Source: Rhipidocladum racemiflorum (Eukaryota > Streptophyta > Magnoliopsida > Poales > Poaceae). From it: 64,000 bases of DNA. This document shows, piece after piece, positions 12,102 to 22,620 of the stretch. The stretch covers positions 40,523,944-40,587,943 of the forward strand of contig CM070572.1 in assembly GCA_036346355.1 (NCBI GenBank). The letters run 5' to 3'. The number at the start of each line of letters is the position of its first letter. Position 1 is the stretch's first letter. The translations under genes were made by a program, and so were the position numbers. The notes under the pieces are model-generated. The model was given only the letters and a program-made list of their open reading frames with translations, was not told the DNA's origin and searched no databases.

Positions 12102-12683
12102 ATGGTCGTGAGCCCCACCATCAGCAACACTGTTGTTGGTCGGGTCCTTATAGACTCCGGAAGCTCACTGGACCTAATCTCGACTAAGGTCTTGGACGAG
12201 ATGCAGATCCCTCGCTCCAAGATCAAGAGCATAGCGGTACCATTCTTTGGGATAGTCCCGGGCACCTCGATCAAGCCTTTGGGCCAGGTCGTTCACCCCG
12301 TGATCTTCGGCGGCCCGAGTAACTTCAGAACGGAGTTAATCACTTTTGAGGTGGTAGACTTCGAATCGGCCTACAATGCCACTCTCGCCAGGCCGGCTTT
12401 GGCCAAGTTCATGGCCGCCTCACATCACGCGTATCAATGCCTGAAGGTTCCCGGACCAAACGGGGTCATAACCATAAAGGGGAACCACAAGTCTGTGTTA
12501 AATTACGACGAAAGAGCATTGGATATGGTCGGCCAGCTGCCCACTCGCGGCCCCGACCAGGAGCCGAAGCATTCCCGGCCCAAAGTTGCCCTCCAACCCG
12601 GAGGAGAGACCAAGGATGTCCCACTCAACGAGTCAGAACCTACCAAGGTCGTGCATTTGGGATCTTCCTTAGATCCCAAATAG
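12102..12683 (+). pseudogene. Element B aspartic protease
   Basis: The retropepsin active-site pattern RVLIDSGSSLDLI lies at about 12146-12185. Downstream, FGGPSNFRTELITFEVVDF and AYNATLARPALAKFMA are typical of Tat-lineage proteases. It would cleave the Gag-Pol polyprotein. The frame ends at TAG 12681-12683, where related elements continue into RT; the stop is one C-to-T change from CAG. The catalytic Asp is intact. Confidence 0.82.
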
Positions 12684-13896
12684 GAACTCGAGCTCGTCAC
12701 CTTCCTCCGAGCAAACCTGGATGCGTTCGCCTGGGAACCATCCGACATGCCCGGGGTCCCAAGGGGGGTGATCGAGCACAGGCTAGCGGTTCAGCCTGAC
12801 AAAAAACCAGTGCGTCAAAAACTTAGACGGTTCTCCCCGGACAAACAAGCAATTATCCGAGAGGAACTCGACAAGCTCCTTAAAGCTGGCTTCATCAGGG
12901 AGGTCGAACACTCCGAATGGCTGGCTAATCCGGTCATAGTCAAAAAGAAAGGAGGCAAGTGGCGCATGTGCGTCGACCATACGGGCCTAAAATGCAACAT
13001 GCCCGAAGGACAACTACCCACTGCCTCGCATAGACCAACTGGTCGACGCAACGGCAGAGTCGCAGGTCATGAGCTTCCTGGACGCTTATTCGGGATATCA
13101 TCAGATCAGCTTGTCATGCGAAGACGAATAGAAGACCTCCTTCATCACCCTGTTCGGTACTTTCTGCTACACGACCATGTCCTTCGGTCTAAGAAACGCA
13201 GGAGCAACCTTTCAGCGCCTCATGCAGAAAACCTTTACAGACCAAGTAGGGCGAAACTTGGAAGTCTATGTTGACGATATAGTGGTCAAAAGCAAGTTCG
13301 CCTCGAGCCATGTTGCTGACTTAAAGGAAACGTTTTGTAATCTCAACAAGCATCGAATAAAGTTGAATCCGGAAAAATGCGTGTTCGGTGTAAAAGCCGG
13401 CAAGGTGCTCGGCTACATGGTTGGGCCGCAGGGCGTCGGCGCAAATCCAAAAAAAATCGAAGCTATTGAGAATATGAGACCGCCCACAAGTGTGAAGGAA
13501 GTACAAGCCCTGACCGGACGAATGGCCGCTTTGAGCTGCTTCATTTCCCGGCTGGGTGAGCGAGGGCTGCCTTTCTTCAAGGCCCTCCGCAAACACGATG
13601 GTTTCATATGGACGGAAGAAGCAAACCGTTCCTTCGAGGAACTTAAACAATACCTGTCCAAGCCGCCCGTCCTGGTCACTCCGAGGACAGGGGAAGAATT
13701 GTTGCTATACCTGGCAGCAACCCCACAAGCGGTAAGCGCAGTATTGACGGTGGAGAGAGATGGCATTCAACGACCTATCTATTATGTCAGTGAAGTGCTT
13801 CACGGACCAAAGGAGCGCTACCCTGAGGTCCAGAAGCTTTTATACTCATTACTGATGACCTCCAGAAAGCTGCGCCATTATTTCCAAGCACACTAA
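12684..13896 (+). pseudogene. Element B reverse transcriptase
   Basis: Fingers and palm blocks are visible: VRQKLRRFSPDKQ (about 12810), AGFIREVEHSEWLANPVIVKKKGGKWRM (about 12885-12968, read in part), then after a frameshift near 12990-13020 the SFLDAYSGYHQI block. TAG 13129-13131 interrupts (CAG-to-TAG compatible). Then MSFGLRNAGATFQRLM and the catalytic YVDDIVVKS motif (about 13267-13295) follow. Thumb and the early RNase H linker continue to TAA 13894-13896. The catalytic Asp pair is present, but two stops and a shift make this copy non-coding as a whole. Confidence 0.82.
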
Positions 13897-13899
13897 ATT

Positions 13900-15843
13900 G
13901 TGGTCCCGACCAGTTTTCCACTCAGGGAGATCCTGAGGAATCAAGACGCAAGTGGTCGTATAGCAAAATGGGCCATGGAGCTCGCCGAATTCGAGATAAC
14001 ATTTTCAGCTCGCACGGCTATCAAATCCCAGGTCCTGGCGGACTTCGTGGCAGAATGGTCGGCCCCGGCCCTGCCAACGAGTGAGCCCACCGTACCTAGG
14101 GAAAACATTTGGACCATGTATTTCGACGGGTCCCGAGCGTACGAACGCTCGGGGGTTGGCGTCGTGTTAGTCTCCCCAGACGGAGAACGACTCCAATACG
14201 CCGTCCGATTGCACTTTGCCACGACTAACAACGCGGCAGAGTATGAGGGCCTCTTGGTCGGACTACGCGCGTGCAAAGCGCTAGGAGTCCAGCGGCTTAC
14301 TGTGATGGGCGATTCGCAATTGGTCGTGAACCAGGTCAACAAGGAGTATCAGTGTTTCGATACCTCAATGGCGCTTTACCTGGTCGAAGTTAGGAAGATG
14401 GAGAAATACTTCAAGAACTTCGAAGTACTCTACATCCCCAGGAAGGATAATGCCCTGGCCGACCAATTATCGAAGATCGGTTCCTCCCAAACTACCGCTC
14501 CGGCGGGGGTGTTCGTTGAGCACCTACATAAGCCCTCCATTCCCTCTGCAGAGGAGGCATCAGAGGCCGACGGTAGGGTCTCTTTCCTTGAGCAAAGTGT
14601 GAGTTGGATGGCGCCATTCATCCAATATCTTGCACATGGGACGTTGCCCGAGGAAGAAGCCGAGCGTTCCCGGCTAACAAGGCGCTCTTCTCAGTACAAA
14701 CTGATCAAAGGCGACCTATACCGAAAAGGTGCATTAGAAATCCTCTCCAAATGCATCTCTCAGGAAGAAGGTCAGTACCTTCTCCGAGACATCCACGAAG
14801 GAATATGTGGAGCTCACTCGTCGTTCAGAACACTTGTGAGCAAAGCCTTCCGATTGGGTTATTATTGGCCTACGGCCCTAGCGGATGCACGGTCGATCGT
14901 GACAACCTGTCGGGCATGCCAGTTTCATGCTCGCAAGGTCCACCAACCGGCATACACGCTACAAACCATACCGCTCTCGTGGCCGTTCTCAACCTGGGGG
15001 GTTGATGTACTCGGACCTTTCCCTCAAGATCGGAAAGGCTGCAAGTACTTGCTCGTGGCCATCGATACTTTCACCAAGTGGATAGAGGCCGAGCCCGTAT
15101 CGACCATCTCGGCCCAAGCAGCCAAGAGGTTCCTCCGAAGCAATGTGATAACCCGGTTTGGGATACCCAACCGCCTCATCACAGACAATGGAACCCAATT
15201 CACCAGTGAGTTGTTCCAAAGTTATTGCGAGGAGGTCGGGACCAAGGTCTGTTTCGCCTCTGTGGCACATCCACAAAGCAACGGAGCGGCCGAACGAGCA
15301 AATAGGCAAATAGTCCAAGGCATCAAAAAGAGGGTCTTTAAGAACCTCAGCCAGCACAAGCAGGGGTGGGTAGACGAGTTACCCCCCGTGCTATGGTCGA
15401 TTCGCACCAGCACAAGCCGAGCCACAGGCGAAAACCCATTCCAGCTTGTCTACGGTACAGAGGCCGTTTTGCCTGCGGAAATCGTGCTGGGTTCCCCAAG
15501 GGTACAACTGGTCGACTCCGTCGACCAGGAAATCGAGCGGCTCGTCGACCTAGACCTCGTAGAGGCAACACGAGAACGGGCGTTGCTCCGGTCCGCGCTT
15601 TACCTACAGGCACTTCGTAGGCACGCGGCCAAGGCGGTTCGACCAAGGGCCTTGCAAGTTGGCGACCTGGTATTACGACGGGTTCAGGACCTGTCAAAAG
15701 TCAATAAGCTGACCCCAAGGTGGGAGGGTCCCTACATGGTCGTATCCGCAACACGCCCGGGGGCTGTTCGCCTTGTGATGGAGGACGGTCGGGAGCTCGC
15801 CAGTACCTGGAACATTGACCAACTGCGTAAATTTTACGTCTAA
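13900..15843 (+). CDS. Element B RNase H and integrase, long open frame
   Basis: This is the longest uninterrupted pol frame in the window (about 647 codons), in frame with the RT frame and separated from it by a single TAA. It contains a Tat-type RNase H (MYFDGSRAYERSGVGVVL; AAEYEGLLVGL; VMGDSQLVVNQV) and integrase. The integrase zinc finger spans HEGICGAHSSF to CRACQFH (about 14797-14928). The DDE core has WGVDVLGPFP, ITDNGTQFTS and NGAAERANRQ, so all three acids are present. The C-terminus (GDLVLRRVQ; WEGPYMVV; NIDQLRKFYV) has no chromodomain. The true protein would be part of Gag-Pol; whether this frame is translated alone is unknown. Confidence 0.88.
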   Translation: MVPTSFPLREILRNQDASGRIAKWAMELAEFEITFSARTAIKSQVLADFVAEWSAPALPTSEPTVPRENIWTMYFDGSRAYERSGVGVVLVSPDGERLQYAVRLHFATTNNAAEYEGLLVGLRACKALGVQRLTVMGDSQLVVNQVNKEYQCFDTSMALYLVEVRKMEKYFKNFEVLYIPRKDNALADQLSKIGSSQTTAPAGVFVEHLHKPSIPSAEEASEADGRVSFLEQSVSWMAPFIQYLAHGTLPEEEAERSRLTRRSSQYKLIKGDLYRKGALEILSKCISQEEGQYLLRDIHEGICGAHSSFRTLVSKAFRLGYYWPTALADARSIVTTCRACQFHARKVHQPAYTLQTIPLSWPFSTWGVDVLGPFPQDRKGCKYLLVAIDTFTKWIEAEPVSTISAQAAKRFLRSNVITRFGIPNRLITDNGTQFTSELFQSYCEEVGTKVCFASVAHPQSNGAAERANRQIVQGIKKRVFKNLSQHKQGWVDELPPVLWSIRTSTSRATGENPFQLVYGTEAVLPAEIVLGSPRVQLVDSVDQEIERLVDLDLVEATRERALLRSALYLQALRRHAAKAVRPRALQVGDLVLRRVQDLSKVNKLTPRWEGPYMVVSATRPGAVRLVMEDGRELASTWNIDQLRKFYV

Positions 15844-16612
15844 GCGCCGTTTCTTAATAACCCGACCATCTTCTTTGACGATTCGTCCGCCTCTCACGAT
15901 CTTTCATGACTCTCTGCGAACTACCGATACGACCAATGGGCTGACAGGCAATACGTGTGTACCGTTGCCTTTTGTATACCGGCTGGATGATTACCCGCGC
16001 CGATACGTGTGTGACATGCCCGCAGTAGCCCTTCACTGCACAAACGATCGTGCGAAAGCATCCCCCAGCTCGCTCAACTCCTAACTGGGTTCGATAACTC
16101 TACGTATTGCCGGGGCAAGCCCGTTTTGCCCTATGAGTGCGACCATGCTCTGGCACGTCACTCGCTCGACCTGCGTAACGAATCCGATCACTTAAGGCGC
16201 CGTGCGCTCAAGAAAATTTTACGACTCTTCTATGAACAAACTCGTGCTCGCAATCCTAGGGGCACGACCTTTGTTCATAGCGGGGGCTCATACCGCACAG
16301 GCAAATCGGAATCATTTTTCTTGATCGAAATTTCCGCACTCTTTGCTCGTGATGCTTTTTTTTTCGAGAATGCAGCACCGCGCTCTCTTTTCTTGACCGA
16401 AATCCTTGCTCGTAATACTTTTACACGGAACGTAATTGCTCTTATAAAGAAATCGAGTCTTTCTCTTTGCAGGCTCGATCGGGCAAACATCCGGAACAAG
16501 GTCAGGAAAGAAAGGACAAAGTTGGAAGTCTTCTAATTCTTAATAATAAAGTCAAGGTTTTTTACAGGTCTACACAAGCGAAGTAAGGAAAAAAGAGAAG
16601 AAGTGCCTAAGG
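15844..16612 (+). other. Element B spacer between integrase and antisense gene
   Basis: This roughly 770-bp stretch has no convincing gene. It holds T-rich stretches and TTCTTAATAATAAAG near 16535-16555. Both element transcripts would converge here (sense pol and the minus-strand gene), so it probably carries the minus-strand gene's 3' untranslated region. An open frame at 16126-16536 shows no domain. Confidence 0.5.
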
Positions 16613-19600
16613 TCAACCCCTACTCGCGGCCTGGAGGACGGCAAGCTCTTCTTTAAGGGAATCAAGCTCGCCCTCAAGGTCCAAGACCTTTCGCCGGGCC
16701 GCGCGACCTTCGGCGGCACTTTCCCGGAGGCGCTGCACCTCCTTGAGCTGGGTCTCCTCGCGCTCCCGAGCCCCTTGGGCGGCGCGCCACAGGTCGGGCA
16801 CCTCCTGCCGTAGTTTCCCCAGCTCCTCCTCAAGCTCGGCACACCTTCGCTCGGAGGTGGCCTTCGCCGTTTCGCTCTGGAAAAGCTGGTCGCGAAGCTC
16901 GGCGATGACACCCTTTGCCGACTCCAGCTCCTTTTGGTCGGAGGCACACACCTCGGAGATTCGACGCTTGAGATCGACGATCTTAGCGTCTTGCTCGCGG
17001 TGGTACTTCCAGTACTCTTCTGCAGAAACCGTGGAGGCATCGATGTCCTCCATGGCCTTGGCAGCAAACTGCGAGCAAGGATGAAGGCGGGTTAAGAGCA
17101 CCTTGGAAAAATCTTCAAACCAAAGGAGGGGCAAAGCACTCACCAGAAGAGCACGGCTGACCAGCTTATCCTGGAGCCGCTGACGGTCAGTCGCACCGGC
17201 TCAGAAAAAAGGATTGACCCACGCGGGATCATCCTGGTCCCGAGCTGGTGTGTCGAGTTTGTGCCCCTCCTGGGCACCCTGCGCACCCAAGAGTGCGGCG
17301 GCCGAAGGTAGTTGGTCGGAAGCGACCAACTCCTGGTGATCTCGAGGTTGATCTTCCCCGACGGCAAGCGGCTCGTGGCCGCCTTCCCCCTGCCACCGCT
17401 ATGCTCGGGGCCGGACGCCGATCGCGAGCGCCCCTCGCTGGTCCGCGGCCAGAGGCGGCTGGTCGGCAACGACCGCCTCCTCTCCTTGGTCCGCGGCCGG
17501 AGAAAGCTGGTCAACAACGACCACCTCCTCCCCTTGGTCCGCGGCCAGAGGCGGCTGGTTGACGGCGATGACCACTTCCTCTCCCCGGTTCGCGGCCGGA
17601 GGTAGTTGGTCCGCAACGACCAAATCCCCATCTCCTTGACCCGCGGCCGGAGACTGCTGGTCAAGGACGATCGTCCCTTGACCCTCGGAGCCCGTCGCCT
17701 GGGCCTCGCCCGCACTTGGCGCCGCGCTCGTTCCTTCGCAAGGGACCAAAGCCGTGGCTCCTTGGTCCTCGGCCCCTTGCGGGTCTTGCTCTTCTGTGGA
17801 CGGATGGAGCTCGATCGCTTTCGGAAGCACGGCTGGCGCCGGGTCCACCTCATCCTCGACCATCACTTGATCAAGGACGCGATCAAGCTCGGCGTCAACT
17901 ACAGAGTCGAGAATCCTCTCAGCCATTTGGTGAAAGTCCAAGGACAGCATCCGATCTATCACGCCCACACCAAGCGGAGTGGGGTTAGCCCGGAGAAACC
18001 GTAACAAAAAAAGGAGAGAACAAAAGAATTCAGCAAAAAAAACCCACACGAGGCTTACCTTCCACCCGGCGAGCAGCGTCCTCTTCCTCGGCTTCCTCGC
18101 TTTGGGCCACGGGCATCCTACCCGCGGCGGCCTCGTAGGCCTCAGCAACGGCCACAACGCGCTCTTCTGCAGCGTCACTAGCTCGTGCCATCGTCGGGTC
18201 GACATCGTCCATGTCGACCCCTTCCAGCGCCGAGGTCGATCGGGAAGACGACCTCCTGCTCCTTCTAACCAGAGCATAGGCGCCTTCCTCCTCTTCCTCC
18301 TCCTCAGGGTCCTCGACCACCTGAGCGAGCTGGTCCTGGAGGGCTTTGATTTTCCTCTCCAACTGCTCCTTGCTCGGGGGGACCTGGCCGCCTCCTCGGC
18401 CTTCTTCGCCTGCTTGGCAAGCTGTTGCAGTCGGCCCATCAGCTCTGGCTTCTTCCGCTTGAAATCAGCAAACCAGGTTCGAAGCTCTCTTACCTCCCTC
18501 CGGTCGGCGTACTCGAGATGCTGTGTGGAGGGAGCCCTGGCCGGCTTGACTTGAACGCTTGGCACGAGGCGAGGCGGATGCTTGGCGGCTCAGGCCATTG
18601 TTCTCTTGCGGGCACCCCTGGCTGGGGTGCCGCCTTGCGGCAGCGGCTCTGCGCTCGACACAGCGAGCTCGAGGGCGACCTTCTCCTGCGAACAGAAATA
18701 GGGAGACATAAGCTTGGTAAACGCGCCCTCGGACAGGAAGCAAGTAGAAGTACTTACCGCGTCGCTGCAGTCGAAAACATTCTTGGGGATTTGGCGGTTG
18801 GATTTCAGCTCTTTCTCCTTCGGGGCGCCGAACATCTCGGCGACCCTTTCGTCAACCCAGTCCGTCCTCGGGGCTACAACACGACCAAGAGTTTGAAGAA
18901 AGAATAGGGCCAATCGCCAGAAAACAACAATGCTCGAAGAGGCAACCGAAGAGCATACCTGCGTTGTCCTCGCGGGTGATGTCGTTCCACTCGATCACCT
19001 CGAAGAATGGGTGCTCGCGGCGCCGCAGAGGGGACACCCGGTTGAAGGAGAAATCCCGGGCGATGTCCCGACCAGTGAGCCCCATTTGGGTGAGCTCGCT
19101 GATCGTCCCGAGCATCCGCTCTTCCTCACGCTGCACGGGCGGGGCGGCCTCCCCAGTATAGACCAACTGGGACCCCTCCGCCTTCTTCTGGTAAAACCAA
19201 AGGTCGGCCCAACCCGACACCGAGTCCTTCAAAGAAACGATAGGATACTCGTATGGTCGGTTGGGCCGAAGGCGAAGATAGACGCAGCCGGCGGGACCAT
19301 CCCGGCCGGTGCGGAAGGGAGAGTAGAAATGGAAGAAAAGACTGGCGGTGGGGATCACACCCACGAACGCCTCGCAGAGGTGGGAGAAGATCGCGAGGGC
19401 GAGAATGGAGTTAGGGTGGAGATGAGAGATCTTGCACCCACAAAAGGCGAGTACGGAGACAAGGAACTCACTCTCGGGCAAGCGAAGCCCGTTGATGGCG
19501 TACAGCTCACAGGAGACGATCTCTCCCTCCTGCGGTGCCGGCGCCGCATCACCCCCAGGCACTCGACCTGAGCTTGGGTCGACATACCCCTCGTCCGTGA

Positions 19601-19649
19601 GCACCTGGAGCCTCCTCCAGGTCATCTGGCTAACCCCGAAACGTGCCAT
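16613..19649 (-). pseudogene. Element B antisense five-exon gene (Transposase_28 / Tat aORF type)
   Basis: Read on the minus strand, exons are 19649-18959, 18873-18758, 18685-18059, 17955-17144 and 17068-16613, each joined by GT..AG borders with matching phases. Start is ATG 19649 (MARFGVSQMTW); stop is TGA 16613-16615. Exon 1 (230 residues) resembles the Pfam family called putative gypsy-type transposon (PF04195): a LPESEFLVSVLAF helix, LCEAFVGVIP, and FFHFYSP. Exon 3 is charged and Glu-rich, exon 4 has a 16-17-residue tandem repeat, and exon 5 is a coiled coil. Total is about 900 residues. Defects: TGA 18590-18592, TAG 17399-17401, TGA 17201-17203, and a one-base loss in a G6 run (18375-18380). 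Such antisense frames are known in Tat elements; their function is unknown. Confidence 0.78.
17438..17690 (-). repeat. Tandem peptide repeat in antisense gene exon 4
   Basis: About five units of 48-51 bp encode variants of G-E-E-V-V-V-A-D-Q-x-P-A-A-D-Q (for example GEEVVVVDQLSPAADQ and GEEAVVADQPPLAADQ). Units differ at several positions, so the array is not brand new. A further partial unit (ASDQLPSAA) occurs near 17300-17330. The segment is acidic and low in complexity, as in an extended linker. Confidence 0.8.
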
Positions 19650-19696
19650 GGCCAAAGGGAGAAGGAGGGTGAAGAAGATTCTTGGGCTCTGAGGCT

Positions 19697-21561
19697 CTTG
19701 GAAAATTCTGGCCGAGGACGAGCAAGTGCGCACTGTAGCTCCGTCCTTTCCCAGCGGACGGGGTTAAAAAGGCTGCGAAGGGGCACGTTAAAAGCCGCCA
19801 CCTATCGCATAGCGACACCTGGCCCAAGACGGCGGAAATCGCCCAAGAAAGCGCATTTCCAAGAAACCGCTTACTGCTACAGGGAGGCTTCTCAGAGAAG
19901 GAATCGAAAAACAACCAAACGTCGCGCTACCACAGAATGTGAAGGGTTTCGAAGCATGGAAAACAAAAAATTTTTCCTACGATTGCAACCAAACACCAAG
20001 ATCATATCTAGGAGATGCAAGTAAACGGTTTCAGAAGGACTCACCCTCGTAGACCGAAAGCGGGAATAACGTTCCCGCAAACAAACGTGGTTGATGTAGA
20101 GGTACACTCCCGACTTCGAAGTCGCGAAGATGAGCGCCACAAACGGCGCCCGCATTTGGTCACACGTGCGGATCAACGATGACCTCCAATCCCTCGTTCA
20201 GCGGCGGAAGTAGAGGATCCCTAAAACTCCAACAACACTACGCCTTAGTGGTGGTGGTGGTGGAGAAATAACTTCAAAATGGCCGCTTAAGCCACACAAA
20301 TAAAAACGGATCGCCAGGAGGAGGGAGAAAGGACCAACCAAAGGGTCAAATGGATGAACAACAAAGAGAGGAGCTCCTCCTCCCTTTTATAGGAGGAGGA
20401 GGAGGCTAGGCCAAGGGTGGGGTGGCGCATGGGGCTGCCCCTTGCCCTCCTCTCTTCATGTGAGTGATCTCTCCACTCACTTTAAAACATCCCACTTTGG
20501 TTTCCATTAACACCCCACTCAAGAAATGAAAGGTTTTCTCCCATAAATAAATAAACATTTTTATTTCAGATATTTTAATATTTGTTAATTCTTTTAATTA
20601 ACAAACATTAACATATACCCCTTTAACTATTCTCGATATCCCGAAACTATTCCTGCCGATACTCAAAGCGATCCTCAGATCGCCCATATTTTTCTCCTGG
20701 TGTTTCGTATCCACTCAAATGCATCGATGAACCTTAAGTGTGTCACCCTACGGTTCGTGAATAAAATGGACATGATTGAGACTCCTCTCAGATCAATAAT
20801 CATCAACGGATCCGAGATCCATAATGACTCCCATTCACTCAACGATGAACTAGTGATCGCATAAACCGTAAACGACATAACCAATTCCTTTTGTCTCACG
20901 ATATTTTACTTGTCCGATCCGATCATCGAGTATCAACTATACCTAGTTCGATCCCGCTACCAACAAGTACTCTTTACTCGCTCCGTGATATGACATTCTT
21001 GTGACCTAGTCACGTGCTTGCAAGCGATGTCAATGTGATATCACCGAGAGGGCCCAGTATATCTCTCTCATTATCCGATGGACAAATCCCACTCTTGATG
21101 CATGAGCCTCAACTAATACTTTCATAGTACCCAAATCCATCTTTATAGTCACTGTGTTACGGAGTGACGCTTGATGTCATCAAAGTACTCTTCCGAGTTA
21201 GTGATTGACATCATCTCATGGTCTAAGGAAAAGAGCTATTTCAGATGTGTTTGATACAAGAACAAACTAAATGACTTGATCGTATTTGCTATACCAACTT
21301 GGGTGTATGTTCATCACATCATTCTTCTAATGACATGACCCCGCTATTAACAACATCCAATGTTCATGATCAGAAACCTTGATCATCGCTTAATCAACGA
21401 GCTAGTTTAAAAGAGGCTTTACTAGGAACCCTTTTGTTTATTAAACACACATGTATTAACGCTTCCGATTAATACAATTTTAGCATGAGAAATAAACATC
21501 TATTATAAACATGGAATATGATAATAAACAATTTATTATTGCCTCTCGCATATTCCCTTCA
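19697..21561. repeat. Segment duplicated at 31914-33783 (copy 1: B flank plus C LTR)
   Basis: Starting at CTTGGAAAATTCTGGCCGAG the sequence matches 31914 onward for about 243 bp of element B 3' sequence, then the whole element C LTR. Upstream of 19697 the sequence is the antisense gene's 5' region. Upstream of 31914 it is element E. Both copies carry GAATG immediately before the LTR. This is not explained by a simple pair of LTRs, because the duplicated block extends beyond the LTR into host sequence. Confidence 0.88.
19940..21561 (-). repeat. Element C 3' LTR (left copy)
   Basis: This 1622-bp LTR has 7-bp inverted ends TGAAGGG/CCCTTCA. On the minus strand TATAAAAG (plus 20394-20401) is a good TATA box. 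A (GGT)n tract lies near 20249-20263. It pairs with 32161-33783, and the two differ by scattered small changes. Confidence 0.88.
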
Positions 21562-21581
21562 GCCTCCCACTTGCACTAGAG
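21562..21581 (-). other. Element C polypurine tract
   Basis: On the minus strand, GTGCAAGTGGGAGGC directly precedes the LTR start TGAAGGG, as expected for plus-strand priming in copia elements. Confidence 0.7.
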
Positions 21582-22620
21582 TCAATAATCTAGATTACAT
21601 TGTGATGATTCTAACACCCATTGAGTTCTCGTGTTGATCATGTTTTGCCCTTGGGAGAGCTTTAGTCAACGAGTCCGCCACATTCAGATCCGTGTGCACT
21701 TTGCAAATCTTTATATCGCCATCCTTGACATGTTCACGGATGGAGTGAAACCGGCGCTTAATATGCTTGGAATTCTTGTGTGACCTTGGTTCTTTAGCAT
21801 TGGCTATGGCACCATTGTTGTCACAATAGATAACCATCGGGTCCAACGCACTGAACCACACCTAGTTCGGATATGAACATCTTCATCCAAACCGCTTCTC
21901 TACCGCTCAAGCAAGAATATATTCCGCCTCTGTTGAAGATCCCGCCACCACAGATTGCTTGGAACTTCTCCACTCACCGCTTCCTCCATTCATTTCAAAA
22001 ATGTACCCGGATTGAGACTTAGAGTCATCCTGATCGATTGTCAAAGCTAAGCGCCGACGTAACATTTTGGCGACGAGCTCTTCTTCACCACCATATATGA
22101 GAAACATATCCTTAGTTCTTCTTAAGTACTTAAAGATATTCTTGATCGGCCCAGTTGTTCAAAACTGGATCGACCGTACCTGCTAGTCAAACTAATAGCA
22201 TGTGCCACATCCGGTCTTGTACACAACATAGCATACATGATAGAGCCTATGGTCAAGCATAGGGAATCTTATTCATTACTTCTCTATCTTCTGCTGTAGC
22301 TAGACTCGAGTCTTACTCAACGCCTTGCCTTGCATCATAGGTAAGAACCCTTTCTTACTTTCGTCCATTCTAAACTTCTTTAGAATCTTGTCAAGATATG
22401 TACTTTGTGATAGCCCAATCAAGCTGCCTCGATCTATCTCTATAGATTTTGATGCCTAAAATATATGCCGCTTCACCAAGGTCCTTCATTGAAAACTTAC
22501 TGTTTAAGTAATCTTTTACACTTTTCAAAAGTTCTATATCATTTCCTATCAACAATATGACATCCACATATAATATCATAAATGATATAGAGCTCCAAAT
22601 AACTTTCTTTTAAACAAAAG
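21582..22620 (-). pseudogene. Element C reverse transcriptase end and RNase H
   Basis: Minus-strand pieces include an RT palm reading YVDVILLIGND, MKDLGEAAYILGIKI (about 22390-22580) and copia RNase H blocks: SGYIFEMNGG, EWRSSKQSVVAGSSTEAEY (about 21910-22020), YCDNNGAIANAKE and HTDLNVADSLTKALPR (about 21640-21830). The catalytic YVDD is changed to YVDV, so this RT would be dead even without the frameshifts. Pieces are separated by shifts near 22110-22390 and 21870-21900. Confidence 0.8.
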
